Below, piece after piece: positions 1-6,119 of a DNA stretch of 41,001 nt. A model generated the notes under the pieces. That model was not told where the DNA came from. It searched no databases and saw nothing but the letters and a program-made list of their open reading frames with translations. The position numbers and the translations under genes were made by a program. The stretch is taken from NCBI GenBank assembly GCA_904501915.1, contig CAJGCV010000003.1:1-41001 (forward strand), read 5' to 3'. Numbering within the stretch: the stretch's first letter is position 1; every line of letters starts with the position of its first letter. The stretch comes from an uncultured Akkermansia sp. (lineage in GTDB: Bacteria > Verrucomicrobiota > Verrucomicrobiia > Verrucomicrobiales > Akkermansiaceae).

Positions 1-1
1 C

Positions 2-1081
2 ATCACCTCCAAGCGCCCTGCCGATGCCGTGCCGTACAGCCTGTACGATGCGGTGGGAGGCGTGTGCCCCAGCTGCGGCGCCCCCATTGCGCAGGAGGAA
101 GGCCAGGTAGCCTGGCGCTGCACCAACTTCACCTGCCCGGCACAGGCGGCCATGCGCACCACCTACTTCTGCCGCCGCGAGGCCCTCGATATCGAAAACC
201 TCGGCGGCACCGTGGCAGAGGCCCTCGTGAACCGTGGCATGATTTCCACCCCGCTCGACCTCTTCAACCTCACCGTCGAGCAGCTCGGAGCCCTCAACCT
301 CGGCACGGATGACGAACCCCGCCGCTTCGGTGAGAAAAACGCCGCAAAAGCCCTCGCCGCCCTCCAGAATGCCCGCACTCTCCCCCTCGAACGCTGGCTC
401 ACAGCCTTCGGCATCGCCACCATCGGCACTGTCACGGCAAGAACCACGGCGAAGTACCACCGCGACCTTGGGGAACTGGCTGCCGGCCATTTCCTGCAGC
501 TGCTAGTGCAGCTTGAAGAGGGGGTGGAGCAATACAACTCGCTCAACCCCAAGGCACGCGCCAACAAGGGAGCAGATAAGGATGAACTGCTCGCCCGCCA
601 GGCCGCACTCAAGGCTGAGCTGGAGGCTGCAGCCACAGACTATACAGCCCGTGGCTATGTGACACTGGAAGCGGATGGCGCCAACAAGCTCAAGTTCACC
701 AATCCCTTGGGCTCAGTCTCCACTCGCAAGCTGCTTGCCTATTTCCAATCCACCGCCGGCCAGGCCGTGCAGGATACCCTGCGCCAGCTGGAAATCAATC
801 CCGTCTCGGCAGGATTCACCGAGAACCTGAATAACCAGGCAGAAGGACCGCTGAGCGGCAAAACCTTTGTACTGACCGGTTCACTGAGCCGACCCCGCCC
901 CGAGTTCGAGAAAATGATTGCAGCCGCAGGCGGCAAGGCCACAGGCTCCGTCACGAAGAACACCACCTACCTCGTAGCTGGCGAAGGCGGTGGTTCCAAA
1001 CGCGACAAAGCAGCCAAACTCGGCATCCCCGTCATCGATGAAGAAGCACTTATCACCCTTTTGGAAGGAGGTCAACTGTGA
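2..1081 (+). CDS. ligA: NAD-dependent DNA ligase LigA, C-terminal part (5' end outside window)
   Basis: The reading frame is open from base 2 with no start before it, so this is the last 359 residues of a longer protein. Visible in order are the four-cysteine zinc finger (CPSCG, then RCTNFTCPAQ), a helix-hairpin-helix region (FGIATIGTVTA), and a C-terminal BRCT domain (about residues 285-355, LSGKTFVLTGSLSR). The adenylation and OB domains lie upstream of the window. The enzyme seals nicks using NAD+ in replication and repair. Between the helix-hairpin-helix and BRCT parts there is an extra lysine/alanine-rich stretch of roughly 65 residues that I do not recall from E. coli LigA. The stop overlaps the pfkB-like start in a GTGA, so the two genes are probably translationally coupled. 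Confidence 0.95.
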   Translation: MTSKRPADAVPYSLYDAVGGVCPSCGAPIAQEEGQVAWRCTNFTCPAQAAMRTTYFCRREALDIENLGGTVAEALVNRGMISTPLDLFNLTVEQLGALNLGTDDEPRRFGEKNAAKALAALQNARTLPLERWLTAFGIATIGTVTARTTAKYHRDLGELAAGHFLQLLVQLEEGVEQYNSLNPKARANKGADKDELLARQAALKAELEAAATDYTARGYVTLEADGANKLKFTNPLGSVSTRKLLAYFQSTAGQAVQDTLRQLEINPVSAGFTENLNNQAEGPLSGKTFVLTGSLSRPRPEFEKMIAAAGGKATGSVTKNTTYLVAGEGGGSKRDKAAKLGIPVIDEEALITLLEGGQL

Positions 1082-2013
1082 ACGGACGAGCACTGATTTA
1101 CGGCACGATTGCCATTGATACCCTCATTACGCCTGGAGGACAGGTGAATTCGGTGATGGGAGGCTCCGGGCCATACGCGGCACTGGCTGCACGGTTAGTC
1201 ACGGACAAGGTGGACATGGTCGGTGTGGTGGGCGATGACTTTCCGAAGGCATGGGAACAGGCTCTGGAGCTGCGCGGCGTAAGCATGCAACACGTGGCGC
1301 ACGAGAAAGGACAGACCTTCGCCTGGACGGGCAAATATGAGGAAGACATGAACAACCGCACCACCGTGAGCCGCACCGAAGGCGTACAGGAACACTGGGT
1401 GATGCAACTGCCGAAGGAGCTGAGCGAATGCAGCATCGCCGTGGCCACAAATGTGACCCCGCGTCTGCAGGGGCACATGCTGAGGCAATGCCCGCACGCC
1501 TGTTTCCGCATGGCGGATTCCATGAAAAGCTGGCTGGAGCGCGAACCGGACTACGCAGCAGAGCTGCTCAGAAATGTGGATTTAATGCTCATGAATGACG
1601 AGGAGGCTCAGTTCTGGGCGCAGACGGACGATTCACTGGAGGCTGGTGAAAAGCTGTTGGCCGCAGGTCCCCGCTACGCCATTGTGAAACATGGCAGCGC
1701 AGGTTCCACCCTGTTTCACCGCACGCCGGAAGGCGAAATCAAACTATTCCGCTGTCCGGCATGGCCGCTGAAACACGCCCAGGACCCCACAGGTGCGGGT
1801 GATGCCTACATGGGTGCCCTTGCGGGTTACCTGACCAAATGTCTCAACGGTGGCAACCCCGCCTGGGATGACATGAAGCGCGGCGTTGCCATAGCAACGG
1901 TCATTGCCGGCGCGGTGTGTGAAAAATTCGGCACAATTTCACTTTTCTCGCTGGGGATTCACGAACTGGCACGCCGCATTTCCGCGTTCCAGGAAATGAC
2001 CAGCTGGGATTGA
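1078..2013 (+). CDS. PfkB/ribokinase-family carbohydrate kinase
   Basis: A 311-residue cytoplasmic kinase of the PfkB fold. The N-terminal glycine motif (GGSGPYAALAARL, about residues 24-36) and the C-terminal signature with the catalytic Asp and anion hole (DPTGAGDAYMGAL, about residues 236-248) are both present, so it should be active. Members phosphorylate ribose, fructose, adenosine and similar substrates; the sequence alone does not fix the substrate. The start is a GTG overlapping the ligA stop, with AAGGAGG at 1065-1071 six bases upstream. This is one of the very few good Shine-Dalgarno sequences in the window. No terminator follows before the next promoter at 2038. Confidence 0.85.
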   Translation: MNGRALIYGTIAIDTLITPGGQVNSVMGGSGPYAALAARLVTDKVDMVGVVGDDFPKAWEQALELRGVSMQHVAHEKGQTFAWTGKYEEDMNNRTTVSRTEGVQEHWVMQLPKELSECSIAVATNVTPRLQGHMLRQCPHACFRMADSMKSWLEREPDYAAELLRNVDLMLMNDEEAQFWAQTDDSLEAGEKLLAAGPRYAIVKHGSAGSTLFHRTPEGEIKLFRCPAWPLKHAQDPTGAGDAYMGALAGYLTKCLNGGNPAWDDMKRGVAIATVIAGAVCEKFGTISLFSLGIHELARRISAFQEMTSWD

Positions 2014-2037
2014 AACGAAGTAAAACAGGATATAGGC

Positions 2038-2066
2038 TTGAAGCCAGCCTTGCAGTGTGCTAGAAT
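2038..2066 (+). promoter_or_regulatory. Promoter of coaE-rho; predicts a leaderless mRNA
   Basis: A -35 box TTGAAG (2038-2043), a 17-base spacer and a -10 box TAGAAT (2061-2066). Only six bases separate the -10 box from the GTG start at 2073, so transcription should begin on or next to the start codon. Confidence 0.75.
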
Positions 2067-2072
2067 GCGCGC

Positions 2073-3971
2073 GTGAAAGTTATTGTTGTAACGGGGGGTA
2101 TAGCCTCCGGCAAATCTACAGTGGTAGAACTGCTGCGCGAACTGGGCGGCGAAGGTGTGGAAGTTTTTGATTGTGATGCCGCCGTGGCTGAGCTGCAGCA
2201 GGCGGGCAAGTTGTCGCGTGATTTAGTGACAGCCTTCGGACCGGAAGCACTGTGCGACAACGGCAGCGTGAACAAGGATTTCCTGCGCAACATTGTACAA
2301 ACCGACCCGGAGGGGCGCGATAAACTTAACAATGTGGTGCACCCGAAACTGGCGCAGATGTGTCTGGACGCCCAGGTAGCAGCCCGCCAGCGCGGAGATG
2401 TGCACACTTTCCTGGTAGATATTCCGCTGTATTTTGAAAGTCCGGTTGAGTTTGGTGCAGATGTGGTGTGCGTGGTGGCAGCCACCCCCGAAACCCAGAT
2501 TGCCCGCATGGCCAGCCGCGATGGTTTTGAGCGCAGCCAGGCAGAGGCCATGATGGCAGCCCAGATGCCCACCCAGGCCAAGGTTGACCGCGCCGGTCTG
2601 GTGTTCTGGAATGAAGGCTCTCCCGAGTGGCTGCGCCAGCAGGTGGAACTTTTCTACAACACGGAACTGGCGGCAGAAGCCAAGGCCATGCACGCCCGCT
2701 CAGTGGTGATTAACCTGAATGAGCTGCGCGCCCTGCCGCTCAATGAACTGCAGCGCATTGCCACTACGGCCGCCCGCCGTGGCACAGAGTCCCTGCCCCG
2801 TCCGCAGCTGGTGGCAGAGCTTGCCCGCACCTATCTGGCAGAGGGTAGCCAGGTGATGGTGTGTGGTGTGCTGGAATTCGGCAAGGACAATATGGTATTT
2901 GTGCGCGATGCCGCCCGGAGTTTCCGCCCAGGCGATGACGACCCGCGTGTGACGCAGGATATCATCCGCAAGCATGAGTTGCGCCCAGGTAACCAGGTGA
3001 AGGTGAAACTGCGCCCCGCCCAGGGCAAGAATGAACGCAACCTGATGGTTGGCGAGGTCCTGGAAATTGAGGGTATCCCGGTAGCAGAGTATGCCCAGCC
3101 CAAGCCTTTTGACCGTCTGACCCCGCTGATTCCGACGGAACGCCTGATTCTGGAGAATCCGGATATCAAGAGCCCGGCGATGCGCGTGCTTGATTTGATT
3201 ACGCCGCTGGGCATGGGGCAGCGAGCCCTGGTGGTGGCACCACCGCGCGGCGGCAAGACGGTATTGCTCAAGACGATGGCCAGGAGTCTGCGAGCCAATT
3301 ACCCGAAGACAGATTTACTGGTACTGCTGCTGGACGAGCGCCCGGAAGAGGTGACAGATTTTGAAGATACGGTGGATGTGCCGGTGTATGCCAGCACATT
3401 CGATGAACCGTCCCGCAGGCACGCACAGCTGAGCGATTTGATTCTCGAACGAGCCCGCCGACTTGTGGAACAGGGGCACGATGTCATCATCATGCTCGAT
3501 TCGCTCACCCGCCTGGCCCGCGGCTACAACGCCAACCAGAGCGGCGGTCGCACAATGTCCGGTGGTCTGGGCTCGAACGCTTTGGAAAAGCCACGCAAAT
3601 TCTTCGGAGCAGCACGCAAAGTGGAAGAAGGCGGCAGCCTCACCATCATTGCCACCTGCCTCATTGAAACAGAATCCCGCATGGATGAAATCATCTTCGA
3701 GGAATTCAAGGGCACGGGCAATATGGAAATCCGCCTCGATCGCGAGCTCTCCGAGCGCCGCATCTACCCGGCTATCTCGATTCCCCAGAGCGGCACCCGA
3801 AACGACGACCGCCTGTACCACCCGGATGAGCTGGTGCGCGTACTCCAGGTGCGCCGCCAGCTGGCCACCCTGCCCGGATGGGAGGGGCTGCAGTGCCTGC
3901 TCAAGAACATTGACCAAACCCAGAACAATCTGGAAATTCTCCTCAAAGGGCTCACGATTTCCACGCGCTGA
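2073..3971 (+). CDS. Dephospho-CoA kinase / transcription termination factor Rho fusion
   Basis: One uninterrupted 632-residue frame. Residues 1-205 are a CoaE-type dephospho-CoA kinase: P-loop GGIASGKST (8-16), the HPKL motif and VDIPLYFES of the lid and core. It catalyses the last step of coenzyme A synthesis. From about residue 209 a complete Rho follows: the Rho_N helical domain (INLNELRALPLNELQ), an RNA-binding OB domain, Walker A APPRGGKTVLLK (about 389-400), LDERPEEVTD and the long FFGAARKVEEGG / EEFKGTGNME ring segments. The Q-loop reads YNANQSGGRTMSGG, one residue shorter than the E. coli YN-TVVPA-SGK-VLTGG pattern, with Arg near the usual Lys. Its own promoter lies immediately upstream and a strong terminator follows at 4001. 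Confidence 0.93.
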   Translation: MKVIVVTGGIASGKSTVVELLRELGGEGVEVFDCDAAVAELQQAGKLSRDLVTAFGPEALCDNGSVNKDFLRNIVQTDPEGRDKLNNVVHPKLAQMCLDAQVAARQRGDVHTFLVDIPLYFESPVEFGADVVCVVAATPETQIARMASRDGFERSQAEAMMAAQMPTQAKVDRAGLVFWNEGSPEWLRQQVELFYNTELAAEAKAMHARSVVINLNELRALPLNELQRIATTAARRGTESLPRPQLVAELARTYLAEGSQVMVCGVLEFGKDNMVFVRDAARSFRPGDDDPRVTQDIIRKHELRPGNQVKVKLRPAQGKNERNLMVGEVLEIEGIPVAEYAQPKPFDRLTPLIPTERLILENPDIKSPAMRVLDLITPLGMGQRALVVAPPRGGKTVLLKTMARSLRANYPKTDLLVLLLDERPEEVTDFEDTVDVPVYASTFDEPSRRHAQLSDLILERARRLVEQGHDVIIMLDSLTRLARGYNANQSGGRTMSGGLGSNALEKPRKFFGAARKVEEGGSLTIIATCLIETESRMDEIIFEEFKGTGNMEIRLDRELSERRIYPAISIPQSGTRNDDRLYHPDELVRVLQVRRQLATLPGWEGLQCLLKNIDQTQNNLEILLKGLTISTR

Positions 3972-4000
3972 TTGCTCTGCCCTGTAAAGACTTCTAAAAC

Positions 4001-4024
4001 AAAGCCCTGGCAAACCAGGGCTTT
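4001..4024. terminator. Bidirectional intrinsic terminator between coaE-rho and gtrA
   Basis: A perfect 10-bp stem (4001-4010 with 4015-4024) around a CAAA loop, followed by a T-rich run on the plus strand and by GTTTTAG on the minus strand. The two flanking genes converge on it. Confidence 0.88.
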
Positions 4025-4029
4025 CTTAT

Positions 4030-4509
4030 TTAATTTTCGCGGGTCAGGAAGTATCGCACCATCAGAAAATTCAGAGGGACAACAATCACATACACCGGCA
4101 GAGGCAACAGTGATTCCGGACGCCCCAGCACCGGCATCCAATCCACCAGCCACGGCACAAGCCAGATGACAAGGAGGCTGAGCATATTCCCTGCACCCAA
4201 GGCGCGGAAGAAATTGAGCAGCAGCAGATGCATGAACGCGTTCACCAGGTGTGAAAACGCAAAGCCGAGCCCCTTGGCCACACTCCCGCTGGTCTTGAAG
4301 GTCCAGCGCAGTGACACCACAAAATTGGCGATAAAGCTGACGATGTAACCTGTGGCATATGTAATAGTAATGCCCCAGGCATCGGTTTCATTCAAATCAA
4401 ACAGCCAGTTGAGCCACACGTACACCAGCATGTGCACCAGCGTAGCCCCCACGCCAACCACAAAGAACCGGGCAAATTGCCCACCGGTCTGTTTCAACGC
4501 TGCAGTCAC
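4030..4509 (-). CDS. GtrA-family membrane protein
   Basis: A 159-residue protein with four predicted membrane helices and the GtrA pattern near the N terminus (ARFFVVGVGATLVHMLVY, then a second helix with TYATGYIVSFIANFVV). GtrA-family proteins are thought to move polyprenyl-phosphate-linked sugars across the inner membrane during cell-surface glycan synthesis. The start is GTG, five bases after the stop of the SDR-like gene, so the two are probably co-transcribed from the promoter at 5342-5370. It ends six bases from the shared terminator. Confidence 0.8.
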   Translation of the reverse strand: MTAALKQTGGQFARFFVVGVGATLVHMLVYVWLNWLFDLNETDAWGITITYATGYIVSFIANFVVSLRWTFKTSGSVAKGLGFAFSHLVNAFMHLLLLNFFRALGAGNMLSLLVIWLVPWLVDWMPVLGRPESLLPLPVYVIVVPLNFLMVRYFLTREN

Positions 4510-4514
4510 CGTCT

Positions 4515-5309
4515 TTACAGCATATCTGGCGCAAAGTAGAACTTGAGCAGCTCCATCTGGTCTTCCTTGGTTACCAGATAGCCATCCTTGGGGTCAAGCC
4601 ACTGGAACGAGTGTATCGACTTGCGGTCAGAGCCACGGGGATCCGTAGTGTCAGGGTCGCGCAAACGTTTGGCAAGAGAGGGATTGAGAAGATTTACCAG
4701 CTCCGTGGTAGTCAGCTGGGGCATAGCCGGAATAATGGAGGGAATGCCCAGCGGAATGCAGCGATCCACATCGCCCATAATACGCTGCGGCAGGTAAAGC
4801 TGGTGATACTCCAGCGGCGCAAATGGCAGCGGAGCGGTCGAATTATCAGGGTTCATCAATGTAGCCAGCAGAGGGTTGAAATCCGGTGACGGATTGGCAA
4901 TTTCTGTCAGGTGCACATTGAGCACACGGCCATACTGGCGGTTGAGCTCGCGGTAGAGATTGATGCGGTTCTGAACATAGGGGTCATCACTGCTCTCCAG
5001 CGCGGGGGTGTTCTCATCGGCGGTGTCGGGCAACATATCGCAAGTGGTCACAAACACAGTCAGCTCAGGCTTGATATCGGCCAGGTGATTCATGAGGTAA
5101 TTAGTTGCGCGGGTGTCGGCCTCCACATCAGCCCGAACCTTGGCAGGGCCATTCGCCACAGCATTATCCAGATACACCATCATGCCGAACGAGCGACCGA
5201 AGGTGATTTTGAAGTTCTCCTTGTCAATAAGGTAATCAAAGTACCGGCGCTTCGTCCAATACTTACCGAAAACCGTGCTTGCCCCCAGGAATGCTGTTTC
5301 GTGTGCCAT
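4515..5309 (-). CDS. Atypical SDR / NAD(P)-binding epimerase-like protein
   Basis: A 264-residue protein. The N terminus reads AFLGASTVFG, like the GxxGxxG dinucleotide-binding turn of extended short-chain dehydrogenases. Later segments (TVFVTTCDMLP, then VLNVHLTEIANP, then YLPQRIMGDVDRCIPLGI) follow the order of the SDR core and its C-terminal substrate lobe. The usual YxxxK catalytic pair is not evident, so it may bind a nucleotide sugar without normal chemistry, or be a divergent family. I chose ATG at 5309 rather than the upstream GTG at 5339, which sits only two bases after the -10 box and would not be transcribed. Followed by gtrA after five bases; a role in surface-sugar processing is an inference from that. 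Confidence 0.6.
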   Translation of the reverse strand: MAHETAFLGASTVFGKYWTKRRYFDYLIDKENFKITFGRSFGMMVYLDNAVANGPAKVRADVEADTRATNYLMNHLADIKPELTVFVTTCDMLPDTADENTPALESSDDPYVQNRINLYRELNRQYGRVLNVHLTEIANPSPDFNPLLATLMNPDNSTAPLPFAPLEYHQLYLPQRIMGDVDRCIPLGIPSIIPAMPQLTTTELVNLLNPSLAKRLRDPDTTDPRGSDRKSIHSFQWLDPKDGYLVTKEDQMELLKFYFAPDML

Positions 5310-5341
5310 GAGAGTGATATTGTGATATGCTACGCTCACGC

Positions 5342-5370
5342 ATTGTAGCGCATTTACCAGCCAATAGCAA
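5342..5370 (-). promoter_or_regulatory. Promoter of the SDR-like/gtrA unit
   Basis: On the minus strand, -35 TTGCTA (5370-5365), a 17-base spacer and -10 TACAAT (5347-5342). It predicts a leader of about 25 bases before the ATG at 5309. Confidence 0.7.
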
Positions 5371-5425
5371 GCAGGAAGAATCTGTTACACTGGCTTTATC
5401 GTTAAATTTCACCCACGCACGAGGC

Positions 5426-6112
5426 TCAGGCCAATTCGATGAACACCCTCATGAGATAAACCGACAAAAACAATGGAAGAGCATAAAGGGCGGAGGTGAT
5501 AATAACACGTTTCCATGCCTGCTGCAATACAAAGCGAAGAATACAAAGCATGCACAACAGGCATATCACAGGTCGGACACAGAAAAGATAGCCATAAGGC
5601 ACTCCCGCACCCCTGAGATTGAAATACACCACTCCGATGCTGGCCAATAAGGCACCAGCGGCAAGCAGCGTGGACCAGGCTCCCCCTTGTTCGCTTTTTC
5701 TGGAGCACATCCACACAAAAAGCCAGGCATAGGCATACTCAAAGCTCTCATTCGCAACAATACCCAGCGCAGACTCCAGGTATTGCGCTAAATCAAGGAA
5801 TTGTATCCCGATTCCGAGCCCGGTACACACCAGGGAATAGATACCAAAGGAAAGCACCACCCGACGCCATGGACATTTGAGCATATACACCCCCAGCAGA
5901 AACAAAATTGCCAGAGCCGAATAGTTTACATGAGTCAATGCCATATACTGCCACCCCTGGGACTCACGCGTCAGTATGGTATACAACACCCCTGCGGGCA
6001 CCAGAATCATAGCATAGCGGATAGCCGCGCTCTTGCCGGGGTTCAGCCAGAGCAACGCCGCAAAAATCCCTGCAAGGCTGACAATAAACTCATTTACCAG
6101 CTGTGAGAACAT
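5426..6112 (-). CDS. Polytopic membrane protein of unknown family
   Basis: A 228-residue, very hydrophobic protein with about seven or eight predicted membrane helices and short polar loops. I recognise no family motif. The open frame reaches back to 6181, but that would overlap the end of ftsK by 60 bases; the ATG at 6112 lies seven bases after the ftsK stop and starts directly into a helix (MFSQLVNEFIVSLAG), so I prefer it. It is probably co-transcribed with ftsK. Cysteines are frequent in its last third (FCVRPVICLLCMLCIL). Function unknown; a cell-envelope role is only a guess from location. Confidence 0.7.
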   Translation of the reverse strand: MFSQLVNEFIVSLAGIFAALLWLNPGKSAAIRYAMILVPAGVLYTILTRESQGWQYMALTHVNYSALAILFLLGVYMLKCPWRRVVLSFGIYSLVCTGLGIGIQFLDLAQYLESALGIVANESFEYAYAWLFVWMCSRKSEQGGAWSTLLAAGALLASIGVVYFNLRGAGVPYGYLFCVRPVICLLCMLCILRFVLQQAWKRVIITSALYALPLFLSVYLMRVFIELA

Positions 6113-6119
6113 GGTAATC

